DNA of 64,000 nucleotides, taken from Theocolax elegans (taxonomy: Eukaryota > Arthropoda > Insecta > Hymenoptera > Cerocephalidae). Numbering within the stretch: position 1 is the first letter of the stretch; each line of letters starts with the position of its first letter. The stretch is from the NCBI GenBank assembly GCA_026168455.1, contig CM047426.1:29013058-29077057 (forward strand), written 5' to 3'. The notes under the pieces were generated by a model that saw nothing but the letters and a program-made list of their open reading frames with translations, made no database searches and was not told the origin of the DNA. Shown here in pieces: positions 1-11,219 of the stretch. A program made the position numbers and the translations under genes.

Positions 1-3000
1 ACTTGATCTTCATTATCGCTAACAGATGCAAGTTGCGAAGCCGTTGGCGGACACTCTGCTGTACCTGCTACTTTAATGTCTGGCATATTTTTAAGGAACT
101 CTTCGTCGCTATCTACATTATTGCTGTCATTTTCATCCATCGTTGGATTATTAACGTTGACAACTACATTAGAATCATCTTCACTTTCGGTAGAAGCAGC
201 AGATACGAGTTCATCGCTCTCAATAGGTTTTTTATCGGTAATTGAAAAACCTCTAATTCCCCGAGAAAGTACCCTCTTATTGGGTAGCTTTATTGAGTCA
301 GTTACATTAGATTCATTACCTGTAAATTCCATTAAAGATTTATTACCAGTATTCTTCAATTGTAGTCGGTTACTTTTAAATTTAGGTGTGCTGCAACTTG
401 TTGATTTTCTTGAGAAATCTTTACTTCTCAAATTACAATTATTTATAGAAACTTTTGTTTCTGATTTCTGTTCGCTTAATATAGATAAATCTAAGTTTTT
501 CGATGTACTTAAACTAACACTGTTCTTACCATTCGGCAAGTTTTGTAATGTATTATACACTCCATCGCTATCAGACTGACTGTCGCTTGTAAAAGATCTA
601 CCCTTATATTCTAAAAATTCTACGCGTTCTTTTGTACTTACAGGTTCACCGTCGTTTGAGAAACCTACTGTTCCTCGTTTGTAAACAATTTCCTTATCGA
701 TATTTTCAGATAATTGACAATCAACTAGATCGTCTTGAGATTGAGGATCTTCAATGACGTTTCGCTTTGTTTTAAACTTAAGGTTTGCAAAATATTCTTC
801 AGTATCTTGAGATTCTTCTTGAGAAGTTAAAATATTTTTTAATTGTTGAGTCATAAGAACATCCGGCTCGGATAATTTTTCGGTATTTATGTTGTTGTCG
901 AATAGGTTGTTTAGATGGTTTTCAATACTATCATTGAGATTTACACTGACATTTTTATCTTTATTTAAATTTAAACTTTTATTCAATGTAATTTTACGAC
1001 GATTTCTGCCGGAACTTAAAGTTGGAGATGGTTGAGAAGTATTTAATTCTTCTTTTACATTATCTTCAGTTTGACTAGATTCTAAAATGTTAGCCAATTG
1101 TTGAGTATGCAACACTGGTTCTGAGACTACTGTTTTTATTTCTGGACCTTCAAACATTTTGTTTAAATCCGATTCAATTGTGTTATTTAGATCTATAGTT
1201 AGACTTTTATTATTGATTGATTTCTTCCTATTACCACTTACTGATTCTTGTAATTGTCGATTTGATGCATTCAGAGATTCATTAGGATTAAAGTTACTAG
1301 TCGATTTAATACTTACATTTTTCCCTTTCGCTTTGACAAAATTATCGATTTTTTGTAGATTTTGACTCTCTTTCTCTTGACTTGATATTTCAGACATAGT
1401 GACTTTGATAGTTTCTATGGAGTCAATTGCAGTTGTACTAGCATCAGTATCTGGTAATGTATGTATTCGCATAGTATGAATAGAATCTAATTTGTCAATT
1501 TGATTCACTTTATTTGATTCTGTTACTTTATTTGCATCTGCTATTTTAGTTGGCATAAAATTTATATCATCTAATAATTCTCTAGATGATTTTAAGTTTT
1601 TGTCTAGATTATTGTCTTGTAGTAGATTTTGTTCTAACTCTTGACTTTTTGCTTCAGTTGCAATTTGCGTTGGTTCTAAAAAGTCATTTTCATCTTCGTT
1701 ATTATCAATGTTTGAAGGTAGTGAAAGTTCTTTTTCTGATTTCGTAAACCTATGTATGTTAATAATTTGAGTAGGTGGAAGACATAAATCATCAGTTTCT
1801 CTTGAACGGCAATCGATGTCAGTTGATGCACACTCATTGTTTTGTTTATTAATGCTGGTATCATTTGCTACTTTACATGTATCTATACTACTATTTTCAG
1901 AATTTTTCTTATCGTCAGATGAAAATACATCATTTAAATCGTCATCATCAAACATACTATCATCAGAATCTGGAACTGGTGATTTTTCTTTATTTATAGT
2001 ACTTTGATTTAATGAAGTAGATTTTAATTTAAAAGATAATGAAGTATGCTTATTACTAGACTGATTTAACGAGCTTTCTTGTTCACTATTTTCCAAATAG
2101 CTTGAAAACACCCCCTCTTCATCAGTTTCTGAATCATCTTCTTTTACTTTTTTAATTTGGTCAGTATTATCTTTTACAGAAATACAATTTTCGAAAATAC
2201 CCTCTTCATCTGTTTCTGAATCACTATTTGTTAACTGCTTGACATGCAATGAAACTCGATTTATATTCATGCTTTTATCATTTACAGAAGCATTATTAAT
2301 TTTATTGTCATTTAATGATCTGGATACAACTATTTCTCCTTCAACTATTTCCGATTTTTCAGTGCAATCTGCGAAAGGATTGTTTTGTATTAAGTTTTGT
2401 GAAAAATTTTCTTCATTCTCGATTTCATTACCAATTTTTTCTAATATGCCACTATCATTGTTCTCTTTTGTCAAATGCATCTCATAATTACTAGACAACT
2501 CTTCAGATTTTCGTTTTTCCAAAATTAGCATATTTTCATATAATTTAATTTTTTGTTCGATATCACTTAATCCTGTTTTGGAATTACTAGTTATATGAGA
2601 TTTAATAATATCTGTTTTCTTATCATTTATATTATTTTTACTAGAGCAATGCGATTTATCTTTCATACAATTATTAATCGTTTCTAAACTATTAGTAGCA
2701 ATAAATGTCTGCGTCTCTAAATTTTCGAAAAATTCTTCATTGAAAATTTCAGTCTCATGTATCTTATCTTCATCAGGATTAGATTTTGTACGATTTAAAT
2801 CTTGAGTTTTTCCAGCTTGTAAAGATTTATTGATAGATTTTCTTACAGGAATATTAGGTACTTGAAACATGTCATTTTCATCAAATTTTTGAGTGTCAAT
2901 GTCATCTTGTAGATCATTTGCTACTTTCGTTTCGGATCTTTGTGTCTCTGCTGTGTAGATTGAGGCAATTTCAGATTTTTGATTACTAACTTGATCAGCC

Positions 3001-6000
3001 ATAGTATCTTGCGTTTCGACTCTGTCAATTGAAGTAATATGTGGCTGTTTATTATTAGAATCAGATTTACAAACAAATTGTTGCGTTTCTAGATTGTCTA
3101 GAGATTCAACACTTGTAATTTCAGTTGCAGGTTCTTGAGTCTCTGCACAGTAGATCGATATATTTTGAGATTTTCGTTTATTAATTTGATCGTCAAGCGT
3201 AATTTTCTGGGTCTCAGCACTATAAATAGAAACGTTAATTTGATCGTCAAGCGTAATTTTCTGGGTCTCAGCACTATAAATAGAAACGTTGTTTGATTGC
3301 CTATTAGTGCCAGATCTACAAACAAATTGTTGCGTTTCTAAATTTTCTAGAGATTCATCACTTGTAATATCGGTTGCAGGTTCTTGAGTCTCTGCACAGT
3401 AGATCGATACATTTTGAGATTTTCGTTTATTAATTTGATCGTCAAGCGTAATTTTCTGGGTCTCAGCACTATAAACAGAAACGTTGTTTGATTGCCTATT
3501 AGTGCCAGATCTACAAACAAATTGTTGCGTTTCTAGATTTTCTAGAGATTCATCACTTGTAATATCGGTTGCAGGTTCTTGAGTCTCTGCACAGTAGATC
3601 GATACATTTTGAGATTTTCGTTTATTAATTTGATCGTCAAGCGTAATTTTCTGGGTCTCAGCACTATAAATAGAAACGTTGTTTGATTGTCTATTAGTGC
3701 CAGATCTACAAACAAATTGTTGCGTTTCTAGATTTTCTAGAGATTCATCACTTGTAATATCGGTTGCAGGTTCTTGAGTCTCTGCACTGTAGATCGATAC
3801 ATTTTGAGATTTTCGTTTATTAAGTTGATCGTCAAGCGTAATTTTCTGGGTCTCGGCACTATAAATAGAAACGTTGTTTGATTGCCTATTAGTGTTAGAT
3901 CTACAAGCAAACTTTTGCGTTTCTAGATTTTCTAAAGATTCATCACTCGTGATTTCAGTTGCAGGTTTTTGTGTCTCTGCACTGTAGATTGATACATTTT
4001 GAGATTTTCGTTTATGAAGTTGATCGTCACGCGTAATTTTCTGGGTCTCAGCACTGTAAATAGAAACGTTGTTTGATTGCCTATTAGTGTCAGATTTACA
4101 AACAAATTGTTGCGTTTCTAGATTTTCTAAAGATTCTGCGTCTGTTTTTTCTGATAAACGTTTTTCAGTATCTACAATGTCACATTTCCTTACACCAGAA
4201 TTTGATTTGGAATTATCGTTAATTTTTGCTTCGTCTATATTATAAGGTCGTTGTGTTTCCAATTCAAATATGTTATCATCAGGTTCATTACATTTTGTTT
4301 CAGTAATAACTTTTTGAGTTTGATCACTGTATATATTATCAATGTCCTGATCTACAATTTTATTTTTTGATGTAGGTGATGGCAAATCATCTGAAGTAAA
4401 TGGTAGAATATTGTTATGTTCGTCACTTTTAGACTTTCTAACCAATGTTTGAGGATGACGGAAGCAATTGTCGCTGTCTTGTTCTTGTGTTCCAGGAACT
4501 GTAGATACATCATTTTCTGATGTAGATGAATTATTCTGTAGAAATGAATGAGATAATATGTTTGCATAGTTTTTTTAAAAGAAATATAGATTAAATTTGC
4601 AGTACTTAATAATTACATACCATAGAAGAATCTGGAGTGTCTGGAATTATTAGTTTACTCTGTTTCACTTGCGGTGTACATGGTATCACTGAATCATCTG
4701 AACTTTGACACAATTTAAATATTGATATAACTTGACCAAAAATCAATTTATCTCCATCTTTGATTTGATAAGATGAAAGTGCCCTTAATTTGGTCTAAAA
4801 AAGAAAAGAAATAGTTAATTGCATTAATTTAATCATATATAAATAAATAATTCACTGAAGAAATTTGTAAAAAATAGATAAAGTTTACATTATTAATTTT
4901 TGTTCCATTTGATGATTTAAGATCTCTTATAAAAATTGTTCGTTTAGTAGGTTCAGCTTCAATCTCTGCATGTTTTTTAGAAACTGTCTGTAAAAGAATA
5001 ATAAAATTTACATATTAAACATATATAATGATAATTAGAATTTATGCATTATCTTATTTTCATACTAAATCTTAAAAGCTATCAATCTTGAATAATAATA
5101 TGGTATATTGAGTTCCTAATAATCACATGTATGATAAATGTATCCGCAAATATAAGTTAAAATTAAATTATCTTGCAAATTTTTTTTATGAAGCAGTGTT
5201 AATAAGATATCATGCCAGTAATATTATCATTCAGTTGCAAACTGGTTTTAAATACACACATAAACTAAACAATTTGCTATGATATAGAAGTTATATAAGG
5301 AAAGTCAAAAGATACTTAAATTACAGTTGTGATATATTGAAACGATTAAAAGTTTGCTTTAAGCTTTAGACTAAGATGCAGTTTATAAACTTATTGTTAT
5401 TATTCTTAAGCTTTGTTTTGATTAATGCAGAAAAAAATTATCCAAGAGTAGAAACTCCACTTGGGAAAATTAGAGGATACTATAAAAGATCTGCAAATGG
5501 AAGAATATATGAAGCATATGAAGGTGTTCCTTATGCACTTCCTCCTGTAGGAAAATTAAGATTTCAAGTAAATTAAAAGAAAATATAATATACAATATAT
5601 AGACAAAATATAGATCTTTTTAATTCATAATAAATTTTATAAATATTAAGTGAATACTAATTACTTATTATTTTACATATTCAATAAAATATAGAACTTT
5701 ATAATTCATAATAGGCACCAAAAAAAGTAACTCCTTGGGTAGGTGAATTACAAGCGACAAAATTATCTCATGCATGTCTTCAATATTCTCACATACCAAA
5801 AGATAAATACGACAGGGTGGAAGGAAGCGAGGATTGCTTGTATATAAACATATATGTGCCAGTTCAAGAAGCAGGGGCTGCACCTATACCTGTTATATTC
5901 TGGATTCATGGAGGTTGTTTTCAATATGGAGCAGGAAACAGTTTTGGAGCGAAATATTTAGCAGATAAAGATGTTATTTTAGTAACAGTCAATTATCGTT

Positions 6001-8213
6001 TAGGATCTTTAGGTATATGAATCTTAAGTTGACAAAAGTATTTGATATTATAAAACGGTTTTTAATTTTTGAATGTTCAAGGTTTCTTAAGTACTGAAGA
6101 TGAAATCGTTCCTGGAAATAATGGATTAAAAGATCAAAGTTTAGCTTTACGTTGGGTGTATGAAAATATTAAATGGTTTAACGGTGATCCTAACAAAATA
6201 ACACTCACTGGTCTAAGCGCTGGAGGGGCTAGTGTACATTATCATTATTTATCTAATAAAAGTGCTGGACTTTTCCAGAATGGCATATCATTTAGTGGTA
6301 CAGCTTTACTTTCTTGGGCCCAAACTGAGAAACCATTAGAAAAAGCAAAGAAATTAGGGACTATTATGGGCTGCCCCACCAATAGTATTAAAGACATGGT
6401 AGAATGTTTAAGATATCGACCTGGTAGAGCTCTAGTGCAAGCCACTTCTCAATTTATGGTAAATTTAAGATTAATTGTTCAAATCTGTGCATAGACAAAT
6501 ATTTTAATAATATATATAAATTAAGAAATTTATATTGTTGTAGCCATGGATTTACAATCCTTATACTCCATTTGGACCAGTTGTGGAAAAGACTGGAGAT
6601 GATTATTTTATTAATAAAACTCCAATTGAAATTATTACAAATGGGGAAGTACAAGATGTCCCTTGGATTACAGGTGTTGTAAGTGAAGAAGGTCTTTATC
6701 CTGCTGCTGGTATGTTAATATAATAAAAAAAATTTAATATTTATCATAATAAATTTAAAAACATAATATTTTTTTATAACTGTTATTTTAGATTTTGTAG
6801 CTAGTTCAAAAGATTTGAAACATTTAGATGAAAATTGGGATGTTGTAGCAACTTATTTGTTAGATTATAATTATACAATACCGAAAGACAAGTATGCCGA
6901 AGTTGCTAGACAAATAAAAAATCATTATTTAGGATCAAAACATATTAATAAGGAAAGCATAAGACAAATAATATTGCTTGTTGGAGATAGATTATTTGTT
7001 GTAGATGCAGAAAAAGCAGCAAGATTACAAGCTAGATCAAATAAAAGTCCAGTATGGTTTTACTATTACAGTTATAGAGCAGCTGAAAGTCTAAGTGACA
7101 CTATGAGTGGAACAAAGGAAAACTTTGGTAAATTATAGTTATTTTGTCATTAAACCATATATCCATTTTGAATAATTTTAAAATTTGCTTTAATTTTGGT
7201 TTTGAGTTATATAATAATAGTGTTTCAATACTTTTTATATAAGGATAAAAGCAAAATTTTCTAGTAAAATGAGGAAACATTTGAAGTCGTTATGTTAAAA
7301 GTACGACTAAACTTATTAACAGTGTAAAAAAGAATAATTTGTCTCATATTACAAAATATATTTTATGCAATTTGCATAGGTTATCTATCCATTTATCAGT
7401 TTTAATAGCTTTCAAACACATATATACCCGTAATTTGAATTTTAATTTTAAATACCAATATCTTTTAAATTTGTAGGTGTATCTCATGCTGATGATGCAT
7501 ATTTAGTTATTGAACAATCTTATGTTAATCCAAGTACTACTGAACAAGATCGAGCTATGCAAAAGGATTTACTAAACTTTTGGGTATCTGTTGCAGTCAA
7601 TGGGTATACATAATTTATTATTTTTAAATGTTAAATATTTTATATTCATTATCTTTAATAATTTTTATAGAAAACCTGATTTTGGAGTTGAGTGGCCCAA
7701 AGTAGATCCAAATAAGGAAAAACTTAGTTATTTACATATATCTGGCCCAGGCAAATATGTTATGGAAGATAATGACAATTTAGGAGAAAAGAAGTTTTGG
7801 CAATCTATTCAATTTAATGAAAATATACTAAAACGAAATGGAAAAGAAGAACTTTAAATTCTAAGATAAAGCAAAGGAAATTACAACTGAGTTATATGTT
7901 ATATATTATATAGTAATTTAATCCTTAATTATAAATAATTACCACATGGTTTAAAACAATTGTAGAAGCAGGATGTCGTCCAAACGATGTGATACCAGTT
8001 TTTATATTATAAATTTTATCATCAATTTGTAATGTTCCTATCTGAAATAAAATATATTATAAATATTAATATTAATTTAATTTGTGTAAATAAAATAAAA
8101 TTTACATACATAATTTATAGAGTACTTACCACAGAATTTTCATCACTTGATTCTAAATCAAACTGCTGGGTAGCAGATTCTTCATCAATTGCTTGTGTAG
8201 CTGGTAAATCCAT
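1..8213 (-). CDS. MDC1: MDC1/Mu2-like FHA-domain DNA-damage checkpoint adaptor (partial, C-terminus off left edge)
   Basis: Five exons read on the minus strand: 8213-8130, 8041-7943, 4987-4889, 4794-4621, and 4535 running open to base 1. All introns are GT-AG and all junctions are phase 0. The first four exons give 152 residues holding an FHA phosphothreonine-binding domain, with motifs SFGRHPAS, VSKKHAEIE, DLKSSNGTKIN and YQIKDGDKLIFGQ in the usual order. The last exon encodes at least 1511 acidic, Ser/Thr-rich residues with many SQ and TQ sites, including TQQF, TQKF and TQTF. Vertebrate MDC1 has an N-terminal FHA, ATM-phosphorylated TQxF sites that recruit RNF8, and C-terminal BRCTs; fly Mu2 is the insect counterpart. 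The BRCT part would lie beyond base 1, so it is not seen. I infer a nuclear adaptor at DNA breaks. The start ATG is the first in frame. Intron 2 (4988-7942) houses an antisense gene. Confidence 0.8.
3071..4130 (-). repeat. In-frame 195-bp tandem repeat encoding a 65-residue TQ/TQxF cluster
   Basis: A recognisable anchor recurs at 3320, 3515, 3710, 3905 and 4100, exactly 195 bp apart, so the frame is kept. An extra copy at 3071 is 249 bp away because a 54-bp stretch is itself duplicated near 3190-3290. Each 65-residue unit carries three TQ sites in the contexts AETQKI, AETQEP and LETQQF. The copies are nearly identical at the DNA level, which points to recent expansion. Confidence 0.9.
5291..5330 (+). 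promoter_or_regulatory. Candidate core promoter of COE-1
   Basis: A TATATAA-like element sits at about 5292-5298, roughly 80 bases before the esterase start codon, with AT-rich sequence on both sides. Spacing suits a short 5' leader. No transcript evidence is available, so this is tentative. It lies inside the intron of the antisense FHA gene. Confidence 0.3.
5376..7857 (+). CDS. Secreted carboxylesterase (alpha/beta-hydrolase), COE-1, nested in an intron
   Basis: Seven exons: 5376-5567, 5715-6012, 6082-6458, 6544-6709, 6792-7127, 7477-7603 and 7671-7857, giving 560 residues, typical for insect type-B carboxylesterases. Residues 1-18 form a signal peptide ending in VLINA. The family start motif TPLGKIRGYY, SEDCLYINIYVP and oxyanion-hole HGGCF are present. 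The triad is Ser209 in GLSAGGAS, Glu338 in VSEEGLYP and His460 in GVSHADD, so catalysis should be intact. It should hydrolyse carboxylic esters outside the cell. The look is closest to the hymenopteran venom carboxylesterase-6 / juvenile-hormone-esterase-like group, but the juvenile hormone esterase signature GQSAG is not present, so the substrate is unknown. Cys replaces the usual third Gly/Ala of the oxyanion loop. The whole gene lies inside intron 2 of the antisense FHA gene, and its stop is 85 bases from that gene's exon 2. Confidence 0.9.
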
Positions 8214-8640
8214 TATTATTTTTTTCACTTGTCAACTGGGTATCAAAATAGTTACAAATCCAAAAATCATTTCTCAACCGTCAATCTATAGACGTGAAAT
8301 GTTTGTAACCATCATAGTTGTATCGCTTGCTAATTGTACAATATTAAGATTAATAGATATCATACAACTTATCTTGCATCCAAGAAGAATATTTTTCATT
8401 TTTATGCTGAACTAACCTTATTAATCACGCCGCTGTTGATGAATTCCACGAAGATCACAATAAATGACGCCAAGTATAGGATGCAGGGCTACGGCTGTTT
8501 CCCGCTGCAAAACGGTCAGTACTCTGGTCCTAACATGCGACGGCGTCTTTTTTTCAAATTACGCGCATGCGCAAATGCTAAGAGTAGAAACTAACCGCGG
8601 TCCGCGGGTCGGTATAGTTGTGCATACAACTCAACTATAG
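8214..8640 (-). promoter_or_regulatory. Upstream region of the FHA gene, with a CpG-containing patch
   Basis: This stretch lies immediately upstream of the minus-strand ATG. From about 8425 to 8620 it is visibly richer in CG dinucleotides than its neighbours, and no clear TATA box is placed near it. I infer the 5' UTR and a TATA-less promoter. Short open frames in it show no family resemblance. Confidence 0.35.
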
Positions 8641-10079
8641 TTTAACGTTTTTGTATTATTTTCATTTGCAATATTTACGCGTTTTAACGTGATTTTAACG
8701 ATAATTATTAGATTTTGTATGCAAATTTTTTGGTAAAACGTTGTAATTACATGATTATTTAATAAAAAATATTCTTCTTCATTTGTCTCGATATTTTCTT
8801 TTTGTGAACAGTACTTAGGCCATGACGAAGTTTATAATGGCGGGCTGTTCAAATCCTTAAGTTACATCCTTTCAAGAAGTCTTTTATGAAATTTGTTGCT
8901 TTCTCTTTACGAAACTTAATTATTTCTTCTATAATAATGTGATATTTTTTAATGCTCCTTAATTTAATAATCAGGTTGCTTCGTTTTGTTCAACATACTT
9001 ATGCTCTTCTAGATGACTTATAACAATTGTAAAACCAAGATATTTTCACTTTACCTTTAGAATAATTATGAAATATTGTATTCTATTGAATAACTAATAG
9101 ATTGACCGTTTTAATAGAATGTGCGAAAAGTGGTCGAAAAATGCCTATTTTTGCCCTTCACTTTACTAACTATTTATTCTAGTCAGTCAGTTTTTGTCCT
9201 TTCTTAAACTATTTTTCAGTTTGAAAATATAGATGTTAAACTGGTTTTAGCCCATGAATGTCTCGCTAGAAATAGTCACGATAGAGGTACAATAAAATTG
9301 CATTTATTTTCGTAATTACTACATGTACATTAAAAATGGATTGAAAGTAAAATAAGCACTATAAAAAACAAATTGAAATTATAAAATTTTTTAAGTTCAC
9401 TATTCGCATGGATAGTTGGAAAAATAAGCAATGTAAATGTTTTCAGATGAAAAAAAATTTTTTTTTTTATTAATTATTTTTTTCAAAATTATGGAATAAA
9501 TCTGAATATGGAAGTTTTATTTTCAAAAAATGTCCGCTTTTTATCGCATCTTCTACATTTTTGTCTACTGTCATTTTGTTTTTTTTTCTACTATACTGTT
9601 ATATTTTTTATAGGGTAAATATTCTGATATTGCTTTTATTGAGCTTAGCGAATCGGATAATATAGTTGTATTATAACTTTTATGTAACTTTTTTTAAGTA
9701 TATATTTTATTAATTTATTTATCAATAGTTCTGCATTATAGATTGACAAATTTTTTATAATATTAATTTCTTTATTTATTTTTAATTTTTGTAAGACTAT
9801 AGCTAATTATGTGCCTTCATTATTATTAACTTTATTATCTATTTTCTATATTATCTATAGACAAAAGTTATTAAAATAGTTATATCAAGAACTTCGTTTG
9901 GAAATTCTGATTTTTACAAGAATTTTCGTATGATGATAATACTTGTATTTGCTTTACTGAGGGCCAGGTAGGTTATTATTCATTTAAATAAATAAAAAAT
10001 CATTTTTACGTTACGTGCACATGTAGCTTTATAACTGTAACCATAAGGCATTACTGAATTATGATCCTTTATTTTTGTA
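8641..10079. other. AT-rich intergenic DNA
   Basis: No open frame, RNA gene or repeat boundary could be supported here. Homopolymer A/T runs are common. Confidence 0.6.
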
Positions 10080-10159
10080 TTAATATATATATTTATCGGT
10101 CTTTCCGAACTAAAGCTTTACTTTAGAATAAATCGGAAATACCGATAAATATATATTAA
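10080..10159. repeat. Short palindromic element, 80 bp
   Basis: Two arms of about 27-29 bases (10080-10108 and 10133-10159) are near-perfect reverse complements around a 24-base spacer. The arms contain TTTATCGGT and TTTCCGA. It resembles a tiny MITE or a hairpin RNA locus; no target duplication is clear. Confidence 0.7.
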
Positions 10160-11118
10160 CACATATATAAATATCACCGAACGTACATTCATTTTTATTT
10201 CCTTTATTTTTGTCCTTAAATATTTTATTGAAATAATAATCTGTTAATTGGATATTAATTCCTTATTACTACCCTATGCAATTGAATTAATTTAAAATTG
10301 TTTCGGTTTCTTTTTAAAATGTATTTTGGTTTAACCTTTTTAAAACAGGTTACTTCTCCTTAACAGATTTCAAAGTACTTTAATTTTGGTATAAGTTGAT
10401 CAGAGTATATTATGTAAATTTCCCTTTTGACGTCCCCGAAAACAAGTAAAATTTTTTTTGAGACACACCTCATGCATGTGATTTCTCTCATTTTTAGAAA
10501 TATATAATAGGTGGAACAGAGTTCCAACACGAAAATTACCTCGGTACATATTTTGTACCATTCTAAAAATTAAAAAGATCTAATATTCTGCAATTTTTAT
10601 CAAAAAACATTTTAAAATGTAAAGTGATATTTTTAAAGGAACATTTTTATTTAAATATCATAAAATATAATATTTACTATATACAACCAGTTTAGTCTAC
10701 ATTTATTCGATTGAAAAGGGTATTTATGGAATTATGTGAACGAAAGTGGAAAGTGGACACTTTGTGCGCTCCATCGTTCGCTTTAAATCGTCTTTAGTAA
10801 ATCAATTGTTAAAAAAGTAGACGATAATTTCTTTAATTTTTATTAAAAATGAACATGGATGAATCTTTTTTTATTATTTTCAAGATTAAAGAGATGTGAT
10901 AGCCAATTTACAAGGATCTGCTTTTAATAACCTAAAAATTTTCTGTAAATACGGAACTAAAGATCTAAAAAAATCATACGTAACGTTTGAGTAACACAGA
11001 AGAAACTGACAGAGCTATTTTTTTAAAAATAATATGCCAATTTTAAGTTAATTGAAAACTAATAATCACTTTATATAATGAATTAATAAAATATTACTTA
11101 TGTCGACTGAAGTATAAC
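10160..11118. other. AT-rich intergenic DNA
   Basis: No gene or delimited repeat recognised. Confidence 0.5.
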
Positions 11119-11219
11119 TAAATTAATTAATATTTTTATCGGTCTTACAGTCAATTATATGGGCAATCTGATTGCCCATATAATTGACTGTAAGACCGAT
11201 AAAAATATTAATTAATTTA
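11119..11219. repeat. Perfect 101-bp palindrome
   Basis: Bases 11119-11168 are the exact reverse complement of 11170-11219 around the single base 11169. The arms contain TTTTTATCGGTCTTACAG, sharing TTTATCGGTCTT with the palindrome at 10080. The 14-mer ACTTTATATAATGA occurs at 11068-11081 and again from 11219, which could be a target duplication around an inserted element. Confidence 0.9.

Noticed and set aside
3098..3325. 75-codon minus-strand frame
   Set aside because: It is an out-of-phase reading of the repeat in the large FHA-gene exon.
8032..8594. Plus-strand frames of 127 and 86 codons
   Set aside because: They run antisense across the first FHA-gene exons and promoter, have no family resemblance and lack splice or signal support.
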